Shown here piece after piece: positions 7,204 to 17,170 of a stretch of 64,000 nucleotides of DNA; position 1 is the first letter of the stretch; each line of letters begins with the position of its first letter. This DNA is from Streptomyces sp. NRRL S-1022 (GTDB lineage Bacteria > Actinomycetota > Actinomycetes > Streptomycetales > Streptomycetaceae): assembly GCF_000720135.1 (NCBI RefSeq), contig NZ_JOIU01000020.1, positions 88,913 to 152,912 on the forward strand, written 5' to 3'. The position numbers and the translations under genes are program-made. A model generated the notes under the pieces. The model made no database searches. It saw only the letters and a program-made list of their open reading frames with translations, and was not told the DNA's origin.

Positions 7204-9155
7204 GGGGTCAGCTTCACCTTCGGTGGCTGCGGTGCCGGCTGGAACCCGAACACCTGGGCGTACAGGGACAGTTCGGCCTCCAGGGCGCGGATCATGGTAT
7301 CGGCCCGGCGGAATCCGTGGCCCTCGCCCTCGAAGGTGAGGTAGGCGTGGGGCACGCCCCGGCCGGTGACCCGGGCGAGGAAGCGTTCGCACTGGGCGGG
7401 CGGGCAGATGACGTCGTCCAGGCCCTGGAGCAGCAGGAAGGGCACGCTCAGGCGGTCGGCGTGCGCGGTCGGGGAGCGTTCGGCGTACCGGCCGGGTACC
7501 TCGGCGAGCGGGCCGATCAGTGATTCCAGGTAGCGGGACTCGAAGTCGTGGGTCTCGCCGGGGCCCCAGGTGGCGAGGTCGAGCACCGGGTAGACGATGG
7601 TGCCGCAGGCGTAGACGTCGGTGGTGGTCAGGGAGGCGGCGGCGGTCCAGCCGCCCGCGCTGCCGCCCCGGATCGCCAGCCGGGCGGGGTCGGCGGTGCC
7701 TTCTTCGGCGAGGGCGCGGGCCACGGCCGCGCAGTCCTCGACGTCGACCACGCCCCACTGCTCGCGCAGCCGCTCCCGGTAGGCGCGGCCGTATCCGGTG
7801 GAGCCGCCGTAGTTCACCTCGGCGACCCCGATGCCCCGCGAGGTGAAGTAGGCGATCGCCAGGTCCAGTACGAGCGGCGCCCGGCTGGTGGGGCCGCCGT
7901 GCGCCCAGAGGACGTACGGCGGCAGTTCGCCGTCGGGCGCGGTCCGTGCGGGGTGGTGGGGCGGGTGGATGTGGGCGTGCACCTCGCGGCCGTCCGGGCC
8001 GGGAAAGGTGCGGGTTCGCGGCCGCGGGTAGTGGGCGGGGTCCACGGGGTCCCGGTGCCGGGCGCCGATCACGCGGGCGCGGCCGGTGGTGGTGTCCAGT
8101 TCGACCACTTCGTATGCGGTCCGCGGGCCGGCGGCGACGGTGACGGCGCGGTGGCCGTGGGTGGCGAGGGTGGGGCTGTATTCCGTCCACGGGCCGGCGG
8201 CGTCGGCCAGCTCACCGGATGCTGTATCCAATATCCCGAGTACGGTCGACCCGCGACCGTGTACGACCGCCAGGAGACCGTCGTCCAGCGGCGCGAACCA
8301 GCGCAGTCCCAGCTGCCACAGCGGCCCGCCGAACTCCTCCTCGCGCGGGCAGAGCGGGGTGCCGTCGCGGTAGAGGTTCCACCAGCCGCTGCGGTCGCTC
8401 GTGTACAGGATGCTGCCGTCCGCCGACCATTCGACCTGTGCGACGGCTTCGTCCGGTCCACCGGCGACTGTCTGCGCGTCCGTCAGCCGGCCGTCCTCTG
8501 CCACCGCGGCGACCAGCAGTTCCGTCCCGTCCCACGGCATCCGCGGATGGTCCCAGGCCAGCCATGCGGCCCGCCGGCCGTCGGGGGACAGCCGGGCGCC
8601 GGTGACGAACCGGTGCCGGGGTTCGGCCAGTGCGCGGACGGCTCCCCGGTCGCCGGCGGCCGTGCCGTCCAGCGGTACGGCGGCCGGGAGGCGCCGTACG
8701 TCGTCGGGGCCGTCCCCGGTGTACTCCTCCAGCACGCACCACACCTCGCCGCGGGCGTGGTCGAGCCGGGGCTCGGCCCAGCGCAGGCCGCGGCCCGGCG
8801 GGGAGGCGGGGGTGAGGGGGACGGGCTCGCCGCCGGGCTCGTACCGGTACAGCCGCTGGTCGGCGAAGTGCACGAAGACGATCAGCGGCCGGCCGTCCCG
8901 CACGGTCCCGGTCCAGGGCCGGCCGCCGTACTCGATGACGCGGCTGCGTACGTTCCACGGTGCCGGCAGGACGGACTCCTCGCGGCCGTCGGTGTGCCGC
9001 CGGACCAGGGCGCGGCGGCCGCCTTCGGCGGGCCGGGGTGCGGTCCACCAGATCTCGTCGCCGACGAAGTCCACCCACTCCGGCCGTCCGTCGTGCGCGG
9101 CGGCGAGCGCCGCGTCGATGGGTGACGGCCATGAGCCGTACGGCGATCGCAGCAT
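7200..9155 (-). CDS. S9 family prolyl-oligopeptidase-type serine peptidase
   Basis: About 651 residues: an N-terminal beta-propeller (to about residue 390) followed by an alpha/beta-hydrolase domain. The catalytic triad is visible as the nucleophile motif GGSAGGW, the acid in LQGLDDVICPP and the base in EGEGHGFRR, all in the expected order. The family hydrolyses short peptides. I chose the ATG at 9155 because GGGGGAG lies just before it; a GTG at 9167 gives four more residues but lacks a binding site. The gene sits 15 bp after the M20 gene and overlaps the LD-carboxypeptidase gene. No signal peptide is seen. Confidence 0.9.
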   Translation of the reverse strand: MLRSPYGSWPSPIDAALAAAHDGRPEWVDFVGDEIWWTAPRPAEGGRRALVRRHTDGREESVLPAPWNVRSRVIEYGGRPWTGTVRDGRPLIVFVHFADQRLYRYEPGGEPVPLTPASPPGRGLRWAEPRLDHARGEVWCVLEEYTGDGPDDVRRLPAAVPLDGTAAGDRGAVRALAEPRHRFVTGARLSPDGRRAAWLAWDHPRMPWDGTELLVAAVAEDGRLTDAQTVAGGPDEAVAQVEWSADGSILYTSDRSGWWNLYRDGTPLCPREEEFGGPLWQLGLRWFAPLDDGLLAVVHGRGSTVLGILDTASGELADAAGPWTEYSPTLATHGHRAVTVAAGPRTAYEVVELDTTTGRARVIGARHRDPVDPAHYPRPRTRTFPGPDGREVHAHIHPPHHPARTAPDGELPPYVLWAHGGPTSRAPLVLDLAIAYFTSRGIGVAEVNYGGSTGYGRAYRERLREQWGVVDVEDCAAVARALAEEGTADPARLAIRGGSAGGWTAAASLTTTDVYACGTIVYPVLDLATWGPGETHDFESRYLESLIGPLAEVPGRYAERSPTAHADRLSVPFLLLQGLDDVICPPAQCERFLARVTGRGVPHAYLTFEGEGHGFRRADTMIRALEAELSLYAQVFGFQPAPQPPKVKLTP

Positions 9156-9170
9156 CCGCTCCCCCACCGT

Positions 9171-10487
9171 CTAGGCCGTCCGCAGGAGGCGGTCCAGGAC
9201 CCGGACGCCGAAGTGCAGCGCCGTCACGGGTACCCGTTCGTCCACGCCGTGGAACAGTGCCTGGTAGTCGAGGCCGGCGGGCAGCTTCAGCGGGGAGAAG
9301 CCGTAGCCGGTGATGCCGAGCCGGGAGAACTGCTTGGCGTCGGTGCCGCCCGACATGCAGTACGGCACCACGTGCCCGTCGGGGGCGAACTCCTGCACGG
9401 CGGCCCGCATCCTGGCGAAGAGCGGCGCGTCCACCGGTGCTTCCAGGGCCGCTTCGCGGTGGGTGAACTCCCATCGGACGTCCGGGCCGGTCAGTTCGTC
9501 CAGGGTGGCGGTGAACTCCTCCTCGGTGCCGGCCAGGTAGCGTCCGTCGATGTGGGCGACGGCCTCGCCTGGGATGACGTTGACCTTGTAACCGGCGTCC
9601 AGCATGGTCGGGTTGGCGCTGTTGCGGACGGTCGCCTCGACCAGCCGGGCCGCGGGGCCGAGTTTCTCCAGCAGCCGGTCGGTCTCCCGGAAGTCGGCGT
9701 CGATGCCGTAGAGGGCGGCGAGTTCGGTGAGGGCGGCCCGTACGGTCGGGGTGAGCCGCAGCGGCCACTCGTGCTCGCCGATGCGGGTGACGGCGGCGGC
9801 GAGCCGGGTCACCGCGTTCCGGGTGTTCACCCTGGAGCCGTGTCCGGCGCGGCCGTGGGCGGTGAGCTTCAGCCAGGCGGTGCCCCGCTCCCCCGCGGCG
9901 ATCGGGTAGATCTCCCGGCCGGACCCGTCGTGGAAGGTGAAGGCGCCCGACTCGCCGATGCCCTCGGTGCAGCCTTCGAAGAGTTCGGGGTGCCGGTCGG
10001 CGAGGAATCCGGAGCCGTCCTCGGCGCTGGCCTCCTCGTCGGCGGTGAACGCGAGGACGAGGTCGCGGCGGGGCCGGACGCCCCGCCGGGCCCAGGAACG
10101 GACCACCGCGAGGATCATCGCGTCCATGTTCTTCATGTCGACGGCGCCGCGTCCCCACACCACGCCGTCGCGGACCTCGCCGGAGAACGGGTGGACGTGC
10201 CAGTCGGCGGCCTCGGCGGGTACGACGTCGAGGTGGCCGTGGACCAGCAGCGCGTCGGCGGACGGGTCGGTGCCCTCGATGCGGGCCACCACGTTGGTGC
10301 GGCCCGGAGTGCGTTCCAGCAGCAGGGGTTCCAGGCCGGCGCCGGCCAGCCGTTCGGCGGCGTACTCGGCGGCGGGCCGTTCCCGGCAGTCGCCGCCGCC
10401 GCGGTTGGTGGTGTCGATGCGGATCAGGCCGGAGGTGAACTCCACGACCTCGTCCAGGGACAGCTCGTCGGCCTGCTGGTCAGCCAT
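9171..10487 (-). CDS. M20/M25/M40 family metallopeptidase
   Basis: 438-residue zinc peptidase of the succinyl-diaminopimelate desuccinylase/aminoacylase superfamily. Metal ligands are seen in LLVHGHLDVVPAE (His and Asp), GRGAVDMKNMDAM (bridging Asp) and FTADEEASAEDGSG (catalytic Glu pair). The dimerisation domain spans roughly residues 190-310. Members cleave dipeptides or N-acylated amino acids in the cytoplasm. The gene overlaps the M55 gene by 8 bp and is followed closely by the S9 gene, placing it in the middle of a peptide-degrading operon. Exact substrate unknown. Confidence 0.9.
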   Translation of the reverse strand: MADQQADELSLDEVVEFTSGLIRIDTTNRGGGDCRERPAAEYAAERLAGAGLEPLLLERTPGRTNVVARIEGTDPSADALLVHGHLDVVPAEAADWHVHPFSGEVRDGVVWGRGAVDMKNMDAMILAVVRSWARRGVRPRRDLVLAFTADEEASAEDGSGFLADRHPELFEGCTEGIGESGAFTFHDGSGREIYPIAAGERGTAWLKLTAHGRAGHGSRVNTRNAVTRLAAAVTRIGEHEWPLRLTPTVRAALTELAALYGIDADFRETDRLLEKLGPAARLVEATVRNSANPTMLDAGYKVNVIPGEAVAHIDGRYLAGTEEEFTATLDELTGPDVRWEFTHREAALEAPVDAPLFARMRAAVQEFAPDGHVVPYCMSGGTDAKQFSRLGITGYGFSPLKLPAGLDYQALFHGVDERVPVTALHFGVRVLDRLLRTA

Positions 10488-11313
10488 ACTGCTCCTCCAC
10501 GGCGGCTGAGACGATCGTGGTGACCGCCTTGAACGTCCTGATCCCCTCGTACATCGTGGCGCTGGTGTACGCCACCTTGCGTTCCGCGATCCGTGCCACG
10601 CCGGGGACGACGGTGGCGGCCATGGCGAGGTGTTCGGCGTCGAACTCGACGGCGACCGTGAAGGGTCCGGCGTGCACGGGTTCGTGACGGACCGCCAGCC
10701 GGGCCGCCTCCTTGGCCGCCGCGCGGATGTCGGCCGCGGTCCTGGCCGGGGTCCGGCACACGGCGGCGTACCGGGAGACGTGGTCCTTGACGGCGACCTT
10801 GGGTGCCTCGGGTGCGTAGCCGAGGGCGTCTTCGCAGGCGATGTCGTCGCCGGTGACGAGGACGACGGGGACGCCGTACTCGGCGACGACGTGTGCGTTG
10901 AGCAGACCCTCGCTGGCGCGGACGTCGTTCAGCCACACCCCGGTGATCTGGTTGGCGAGGTAGGTGTGGGCGAGGACGCCCTCCATGCCGGCGCCCGCGT
11001 GGTAGCCGACGAACGCGATGCCGTCGACGTCGGCGTGCTGGACGCCTTCCACCATGGACAGCGCCTTGTGCCGGCCGGTGAGCATCTCCACCCGCTCGTC
11101 CAGCCGCTCCAGCAGCAGGTTGCGCATGGTCCAGTGGGCCTCGTTGACCAGTACCTGGTCGGCGCCGCCGTCGAAGAAGCCTTCCACGGCGGCGTTCACG
11201 TCGGAGGTGAACATCGACCGGCACCGCTCCCACTGGGGCGTCCCCGGCAGCACGTCGGCGGGCCAGGTGACGCCGGTGGCACCCTCCATGTCGGCACTGA
11301 TGAGGATCTTCAT
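10480..11313 (-). CDS. D-aminopeptidase, DppA/M55 family
   Basis: 277-residue zinc D-aminopeptidase of family M55, whose type member DppA of Bacillus subtilis releases D-amino acids from the N-terminus of short peptides. The N-terminal metal motif ISADMEGATG is present, followed by VNEAHWTMRNLL (metal/catalytic His) and VGYHAGAGMEGVLAHT (further His ligands), in the order known for DppA. It is first in an operon with M20, S9 and LD-carboxypeptidase genes, which supports a role in scavenging D-amino-acid-containing or murein-derived peptides. No transporter gene is present in the operon, unlike the dpp operon of Bacillus. Confidence 0.9.
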   Translation of the reverse strand: MKILISADMEGATGVTWPADVLPGTPQWERCRSMFTSDVNAAVEGFFDGGADQVLVNEAHWTMRNLLLERLDERVEMLTGRHKALSMVEGVQHADVDGIAFVGYHAGAGMEGVLAHTYLANQITGVWLNDVRASEGLLNAHVVAEYGVPVVLVTGDDIACEDALGYAPEAPKVAVKDHVSRYAAVCRTPARTAADIRAAAKEAARLAVRHEPVHAGPFTVAVEFDAEHLAMAATVVPGVARIAERKVAYTSATMYEGIRTFKAVTTIVSAAVEEQYG

Positions 11314-11383
11314 GGTCCGTCACGTTACGCGCCGGGGGGCGGCCAGGCTACGACCCCGCCGGGGGACGCGGTGCCGGGTCCGG

Positions 11384-12103
11384 TCAGGCGCGGGCGAGGA
11401 CGAACCAGCGGGCCGGCAGGTCGATGCGGGTGCCGTCGGTGAGGTGCTCGGTCTGCGGGACGGCCGTCTCGCCGTCGGCGAGGACGGTGAGGCCGGCCCC
11501 GGTGAGCAGGCGCGGGATCTCGTCGTCGGCGGCGTCGGCGGGCTTGAGCCCGTGGTGGAAGACCCGCTGGAGCTTGGGGCCGGGGCCGCCCGGCTCGGAC
11601 GCGGCGCGCCCGAGGACCTCGCGGGAGCCGGAGGTGAGCTCGACCACGAAGGCGCGTCCCTCGCTGCCGAGGAGTTCGGCGACGGCGGCGGCGACCGCGG
11701 GCCGTGCGGCCGGTTCGCTCTGGTGGATGACGGCGCGCATGTAGACGTGGACGTCGCCGAGCCGCTGGTGCAGGGCGCGTACGGCGTCGGTGTCGGTGAG
11801 GTCCAGTTGGTGGAACTCGACGGGGGCGCCGTTCGCGGCGCGGCGGGCGTGTTCGACGGCCGCGTGGGAGAGGTCGACGCCGACGGCGCGGGCGAATCGG
11901 GTGGCCAGGTAGCGGGTCTGGGTGCCGTTGCCGCAGCCGAGGTCCACGATCGTGCGGTCGGGGTCGGCGTGCGGCAGCAGCAGTTCGCTGTGCGGTGCGG
12001 CGCTCAGCGAGGGATCGGAGTCCCATATCGCCTCGCCTCTGGCGTCGGAGGTTTCGCTCCAGTAACTCTCCCACGCGCTGCGGTACTTGTCCGAGACGTT
12101 CAT
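11384..12103 (-). CDS. Class I SAM-dependent methyltransferase
   Basis: 239-residue methyltransferase of the Rossmann type. Motif I is IVDLGCGNGTQTRYLA (residues about 50-65), the acidic end of strand 2 is AVGVDLSHAAVEHARR, and motif II/III is FHQLDLTD. The start ATG at 12103 has GGGGAG 9 nt upstream. It lies 77 bp after the phosphatase gene on the same strand and 70 bp before the peptidase operon. The substrate cannot be inferred. Confidence 0.88.
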   Translation of the reverse strand: MNVSDKYRSAWESYWSETSDARGEAIWDSDPSLSAAPHSELLLPHADPDRTIVDLGCGNGTQTRYLATRFARAVGVDLSHAAVEHARRAANGAPVEFHQLDLTDTDAVRALHQRLGDVHVYMRAVIHQSEPAARPAVAAAVAELLGSEGRAFVVELTSGSREVLGRAASEPGGPGPKLQRVFHHGLKPADAADDEIPRLLTGAGLTVLADGETAVPQTEHLTDGTRIDLPARWFVLARA

Positions 12104-12180
12104 ACGATCTCCCCACGGGTCGGTTCCGTGATCGGGATATCGCGTCGACCGGTCTGGGGGCAAGGGTCGGGCGGTGACCT

Positions 12181-14631
12181 TCACGAGTGGGAGATGGTCT
12201 GTTCGAACCAGACGGTCTTGCGGTGGCCGGTGGCGCTGGCGCCCCATTCCCGGGCGAGGCGGCTGACCACGCGCAGGCCGCGGCCGGACTCGTCGTGGGG
12301 TCCGGCGTTCAGCATGGCGGGCAGGGTGGGTTCGTCGTCGGTGACTTCGAACAGCAGGGCGTCGGTGCGGACGACCCGCAGTCCGACCCGGTCGCCCTCG
12401 GCGTGCCGGACGGCGTTGGTGACGACCTCGCTGACCAGGAGTTCGGCGGTGTCCACGGCGTGGGGCAGGCCCCAGTCGAGGAGCTGCCGGCGGACCAGGC
12501 GGCGGGCGCGGGCGACCTCGCGGGGGTCGGTGTCGAGCTGCCAGGCGGCGACGTGGTCGTCGGGGATGCCGTTGAGGCGGGCCATGAGCAGGGCGACGTC
12601 GTCCTTGCGGCCGCCGCGGGTGTTGAGGGCGCGGATGATGGTGTCGCAGGCGTCGTCCATGCTGGCCGCGGGGTGTGCGGCGGACTCGCAGAGCGCGGCG
12701 AGGCCCTCGCCGATGTCGGAGCCGCGTACCTCGACCAGGCCGTCGGTGCACAGCACCAGCCGGTCGCCGGGCCGGACCTTGACCCGGGCGGTCTCGAAGG
12801 GGACGCCGCCGACGCCCACGGGGGCGCCGGTGGGCAGGTCGAGGAGTTCGCTGCTGCCGTCCTCGGCGCGGACCAGTACGGGCGGGATGTGGCCGGCGTT
12901 GGCGAGGGTCAGTTCGCCGCGGATCGGGTCGTAGACGGCGTACAGGCAGGTGGCGAGGTAGGTGTCGCCGAGTCTGCGGGCCAGGTCGTCGAGGCTGCGC
13001 AGCAGTTGGGCGGGCGGGGTCTCCATGGTGGCCATGGTCTGTACGGCGGTGCGCAGCTGGCCCATCATGGCGGCCGAGTTGAGGCCGTGGCCCATGACGT
13101 CGCCGACGACGAGGGCGGTGCGGGAGCCGGACAGTTTGATGGTGTCGAACCAGTCGCCGCCGATCCGGCCGAGCCGGGTGCCGGGCAGGTAGCGGGTGGC
13201 GATGTCGCAGCCGGGCATCCGCGGGTCGACCTGCGGCAGCATGCTGTCCTGGAGGGTGTCGGCGACGTTCTCCTGGTAGGTGTACATGCGGGCGTTGTCG
13301 AGGACGAGGCCGGCGCGGGCGGCGAGTTCGGCGCCGGTGGTGCGGTCCATGTCGTCGAACTGCGGGCGGTCGGGGCGGCGCATCAGCACCATGAAGCCGA
13401 GGACGACGTTGCGTGCCTTGAGCGGGACGATGAGCAGGGACCGGCCGGTGATCAGCGGGCGCAGGTCGCGTTTCTCGAACTCGCCGGAGATGCGTTCGCT
13501 CAGTTCCTCGGTGACCCGGGGGACGAGGACCGGTTCGCCGGTGCTCATGCACTGGTAGAACGGGGTGTGCTCGGGGAAGGCGAAGGCTTCGCCGACGGGT
13601 ACGGTGTCGTCCCAGCGGCCCGGTTCGTCGTTGTGCTCGACCCAGACGCGGAACATCACGGTGCTGGCGTCCGGCGGTCCGTCCGGGAAGCCCTCGCCGG
13701 CGAGTACGGCGGCTCGCAGGTGGGTGCCGGCGAAGTCGGCGAACCGGGGTACGGCGGCGCTGGTGACCTCGCGGATGGTCTCGCCGAGGTCCAGGGAGGT
13801 GCCGATGCCGGAGCTGACCTCGTTGAGGAACTCCAGGCGCTCGCGGACGGCGGCGTACTCCAGGTCCTGTTCGGCGCCGGCCGGGACCGCGAGCGGGGTC
13901 CGCGGCTGGGGTACGACGGCGCGGGCGCGGGTGCGGCCGGGGCGGCGGGGCACGCCCCAGTACGGGGTCACGGGCACCCGGTCGAACTGGCTGAACTCCA
14001 GGACGGGGTAGCCGAGTTCGAGGACCTGGGAGACGATGCGGGCGCTGATTCCGGGGCCCATGTTGGGCAGGATGTCGGGCAGCCGCCGTTCGAGTTCGTC
14101 GGAGGCGGGCAGTTCGGTGTGGCGGGCGAAGCCGGGTGAGATGCGTTCGGCGGTCTCGTCGTCGTAGCCGCGTTCGTCGCGCAGCCGGGAGGCGTCGGCG
14201 GCGAGGACGAGCAGCCGGGAGGGGCCGGGGCCGACCAGTGGGTAGGCCCACCACAGCACGTCGAGCCGGTCCTCGCCGCCGGGTGTCCGCTCGGGCGGGG
14301 TGAGGCGGGCGCGGCCGGCGGTGGCGTACCCGGTCTGCCCGCCGAGGGAGGTCTCCAGGTCGGGGCCGGGTCCGTCGTGGAGCGGGTGGGCGGCCGGTGG
14401 CGCGCTCTCGTCGGGGTCGTCGGGGAGGGCGCCGGAGACCGGCAGCAGGTCGGCCGCGGGCTGTCCGACGGCGTCCTCCCTGCGTACGCCGAACAGGCGC
14501 CGTGCGCCGCTGCTCCAGTGGGACACCGTCCCGGCGCGGTCGACGACGACCACGGCCAGCGGGATCCGGCCCGCGGTGATGTCGTCGGCGCCGTGCCCGG
14601 GAGTCGTGTCCCGCTCGCTGCCACGGTCCAT
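12181..14631 (-). CDS. PAS-GAF-SpoIIE phosphatase with C-terminal RsbW-like ATPase domain
   Basis: 816-residue regulator of the partner-switching type. Domains in order: a PAS sensor (about 17-130, RIPLAVVVVDRAGTVSHW), a GAF domain (about 268-430), a PP2C/SpoIIE serine phosphatase (about 460-675, with RIGGDWFDTIKL, VVGDVMGHGLNSA and GGRKDDVALLMA carrying the metal-binding Asp residues), and a GHKL ATPase domain (about 685-812, with SEVVTNAVRHAEG as N-box and ESGRGLRVVSRLA). Streptomycetes hold dozens of such proteins. They dephosphorylate anti-sigma-factor antagonists and may also phosphorylate or bind them. No antagonist or sigma-factor gene is adjacent, so the partner is unknown. No transmembrane segment is seen. 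Confidence 0.92.
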   Translation of the reverse strand: MDRGSERDTTPGHGADDITAGRIPLAVVVVDRAGTVSHWSSGARRLFGVRREDAVGQPAADLLPVSGALPDDPDESAPPAAHPLHDGPGPDLETSLGGQTGYATAGRARLTPPERTPGGEDRLDVLWWAYPLVGPGPSRLLVLAADASRLRDERGYDDETAERISPGFARHTELPASDELERRLPDILPNMGPGISARIVSQVLELGYPVLEFSQFDRVPVTPYWGVPRRPGRTRARAVVPQPRTPLAVPAGAEQDLEYAAVRERLEFLNEVSSGIGTSLDLGETIREVTSAAVPRFADFAGTHLRAAVLAGEGFPDGPPDASTVMFRVWVEHNDEPGRWDDTVPVGEAFAFPEHTPFYQCMSTGEPVLVPRVTEELSERISGEFEKRDLRPLITGRSLLIVPLKARNVVLGFMVLMRRPDRPQFDDMDRTTGAELAARAGLVLDNARMYTYQENVADTLQDSMLPQVDPRMPGCDIATRYLPGTRLGRIGGDWFDTIKLSGSRTALVVGDVMGHGLNSAAMMGQLRTAVQTMATMETPPAQLLRSLDDLARRLGDTYLATCLYAVYDPIRGELTLANAGHIPPVLVRAEDGSSELLDLPTGAPVGVGGVPFETARVKVRPGDRLVLCTDGLVEVRGSDIGEGLAALCESAAHPAASMDDACDTIIRALNTRGGRKDDVALLMARLNGIPDDHVAAWQLDTDPREVARARRLVRRQLLDWGLPHAVDTAELLVSEVVTNAVRHAEGDRVGLRVVRTDALLFEVTDDEPTLPAMLNAGPHDESGRGLRVVSRLAREWGASATGHRKTVWFEQTISHS

Positions 14632-14774
14632 GGCCCAGGCCCTCTCTCCCCACGGCTGTCCGCAAACGATCTGTGCCGCCCGCCACTACGGTACGGGGAC
14701 GGCCGGTCGCGATGTGTGCCAATCCTGGAATTGGTCTCACCGGTTCGCTCCGGCGCGCCGGAAGGCGCCCCGGC

Positions 14775-17159
14775 TCAGTCCTCGTGCCCGAGCTGGAGGT
14801 CTCGTTCGGTACGGCCACCGCCCGCGACCTGCAGCACTGTGGCGACCGGCGGGTAACCTGCGGCGATGACGGTGTACTCGCCGGAGGAGAGGTCGACGAA
14901 CCGGAACGTTCCGTCGGATCCGGTGGTGAGGGTGTCGACGACGTTGCCGGCGGCGTCGAGCAGGGTCACCCGGGCGTCCTCCACGGGCCGTCCGCCGCCG
15001 GCCCGGACGGTGCCCTTCAGGACGGCGCCGCCGGCGAGTTCGATGTCCTGCCGGGTCTCCCGGGAGGCCTGCACGGTGACCGGGAGCGCGGCGGGCCGGA
15101 AGGCGGGGGCGCTGCCGGCGAGGGTGTACTCGCCGGCGACCAGTTCGGTGATGACGTAGCCGCCCTCGCGTCCGCTGCGGGTGGTGGCGACGACCTCGCC
15201 GTGGACGTTGGTGAGGGTGACGGTGGCGTCGCGGACGGGGGTGCCGTCGGCGGTGCGGACGCTGCCGGCGAGGCGGCCGGCGCCGCCGAGGACGACGTCG
15301 AGTTCGACGGGGCGTTCGCCGACGGTGACGGAGACGGCCTGCGGCTGGTGTCCGCCGGCGGCGGCGATGAGCACGTACGCCCCGGAGCCGGGCGTGCCGA
15401 GCGCGTACCGTCCGTCCTCGCCGCTGGCGCCCCGTCCGATCTGCTGCCCGGCGACGTCGATGAGGGTGAGGGCGGCGCGGGGTACGACGGTGCCGTCGGG
15501 GTGCTGCACCGTGCCGCAGACGGGGATCCCGGCGGCGTGCGGGGTCCGGGCCTGGGGGATCGGGGCGGTCATGGTCTGCGGCTCCGTTTCGGCGGTGTGG
15601 TGGGACACCAGGGGTTTCTCCTTGAGGAAGCAGGCGACGAGCAGGCCGAGGACGAGCACCGGGACGAGGTAGAGGAAGATCCGGGGCATCGCGTCGGCGT
15701 AGGCGCGGATGTAGGCGTCGCGCAGGGCCGGGGGCAGTGCGTGGACGAGCTGCGGGGTGAGCGAGTCGGCGTCGGGCAGGCCGCGGCCCGTGTGCGGGGG
15801 CAGTTCCTTGCGCAGCGAGGAGGTGAGCCGGCCGGCGAAGAGGGTGCCGAAGACGGCGGCGCCGACGCTGCCGCCGATCTGCCGGAAGTAGTTGTTGGCG
15901 CTGGTGGCGCTGCCGAGGTCGGCGGGGCGCACGGAGTTCTGCACGGCGAGCACGAGGACGGGCATGACCAGGCCGATGCCGGTGCCGAGGACGGCCATCC
16001 AGATGCTGTAGTGCAGCCGGGGTGTGCCGGTCTGGAGCCGGGACAGCAGCCACATGCCGGCGGCGGCGACCGCGCTGCCGAGCACGGGGTAGATCCTGTA
16101 GCGGCCGGTGTGGCTGATGAGCTGGCCGCCGATGACGGAGGCGCCGACGATCCCGGCCATCATGGGCAGCATCAGCAGCCCGGACTCGGTGGCGCTGGCC
16201 CCGTCGGCCATCTGCAGGAAGGTCGGCAGGTAGCTGGCGGCGCCGAACAGGGCGACGCCGATGACCAGGCCGACCAGGCCGCTGACGGTGAAGACGGAGT
16301 CGCGGAACAGCCGGAGCGGGATGAGGGGTTCGGCGGCGCGGTGTTCGGCGACGAGGAAGAGGACGCCGGCGGCGAGGGCGCCGGCGCCGAGGCCGAGGAT
16401 CTGCCGGGAGTCCCAGGCGTATGCGGTGCCGCCCCAGCTGGTGAGCAGGACGAGGCAGGTGGAGGCGGTGGCGAGCAGGAGGGTGCCGAGGATGTCGAGC
16501 CGGGCGCGCACGCGGGGTCTGGGCAGGCGCAGGACGGTGGTGACGACGGCGAGGGTGACCAGGCCGAAGGGGACGTTGACGTAGAAGCACCAGCGCCAGG
16601 AGAGGTGGTCGGTGAAGTAGCCGCCGAGCAGGGGTCCGGCGACGGAGGCGAGGCCGAAGACGGCGCCGATGAGGCCCATGTAGCGGCCGCGCTGCCGGGG
16701 CGGCACGATGTCGGCGATGATCGCCTGGACGCCGATCATGAGTCCGCCGGCGCCGGTGCCCTGGACCGCGCGGAAGGCGATGAGCTGGTCCATGGTCCCG
16801 GCGCGGCCGGCGAGGGCGGAGCCGAGGACGAAGACGGCGATGGCGAACTGGAAGACGCCCTTGCGGCCGAGGAGGTCGCCGAGTTTGCCGTAGACCGGCA
16901 GGCCGACGGTGGAGGTGAGCAGGTAGGCGGTGATCGCCCAGGACATCCGGTCCAGGCCGTGGAGCTCGCCGACGATCTTGGGCAGGGCGGTGGCGACGAT
17001 CATCTGGTCGAGGGCGGCCAGCAGCAGGGCCAGCATCAGAGCGGTGAAGACCAGGCGGACCCGGCGGGGGCTCGGTTCGGCGGGCCGGGCGGGCGCCGGG
17101 GCGGGGAGGCCGGGCGGCGCGGTGACCGTTTCCGTCCGCTCCAGAGTGATCCCGCTCAT
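14775..17159 (-). CDS. DHA2-type MFS exporter fused to carboxypeptidase-regulatory-like repeats
   Basis: 794 residues. The first 530 form a 14-helix drug:H+ antiporter of the EmrB/QacA (DHA2) family: [17 protein letters not shown] in helix 1, motif [12 protein letters not shown], motif C around [12 protein letters not shown]. After a short linker (about residue 545 on) come three repeats of about 80 residues, each starting like GTVxxxDGTPVxxAxVTL and containing DGxYxxxxLxxGEYTL. This is the pattern of the transthyretin-like carboxypeptidase regulatory fold. Known 14-helix members place both ends in the cytoplasm, whereas this fold is usually extracytoplasmic, so the topology is notable. The ribosome binding site GAGGGGAG abuts a strong leader hairpin (17171-17232). 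The substrate is unknown. Confidence 0.9.
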   Translation of the reverse strand: MSGITLERTETVTAPPGLPAPAPARPAEPSPRRVRLVFTALMLALLLAALDQMIVATALPKIVGELHGLDRMSWAITAYLLTSTVGLPVYGKLGDLLGRKGVFQFAIAVFVLGSALAGRAGTMDQLIAFRAVQGTGAGGLMIGVQAIIADIVPPRQRGRYMGLIGAVFGLASVAGPLLGGYFTDHLSWRWCFYVNVPFGLVTLAVVTTVLRLPRPRVRARLDILGTLLLATASTCLVLLTSWGGTAYAWDSRQILGLGAGALAAGVLFLVAEHRAAEPLIPLRLFRDSVFTVSGLVGLVIGVALFGAASYLPTFLQMADGASATESGLLMLPMMAGIVGASVIGGQLISHTGRYRIYPVLGSAVAAAGMWLLSRLQTGTPRLHYSIWMAVLGTGIGLVMPVLVLAVQNSVRPADLGSATSANNYFRQIGGSVGAAVFGTLFAGRLTSSLRKELPPHTGRGLPDADSLTPQLVHALPPALRDAYIRAYADAMPRIFLYLVPVLVLGLLVACFLKEKPLVSHHTAETEPQTMTAPIPQARTPHAAGIPVCGTVQHPDGTVVPRAALTLIDVAGQQIGRGASGEDGRYALGTPGSGAYVLIAAAGGHQPQAVSVTVGERPVELDVVLGGAGRLAGSVRTADGTPVRDATVTLTNVHGEVVATTRSGREGGYVITELVAGEYTLAGSAPAFRPAALPVTVQASRETRQDIELAGGAVLKGTVRAGGGRPVEDARVTLLDAAGNVVDTLTTGSDGTFRFVDLSSGEYTVIAAGYPPVATVLQVAGGGRTERDLQLGHED

Positions 17160-17170
17160 GTAGCGCTCCC

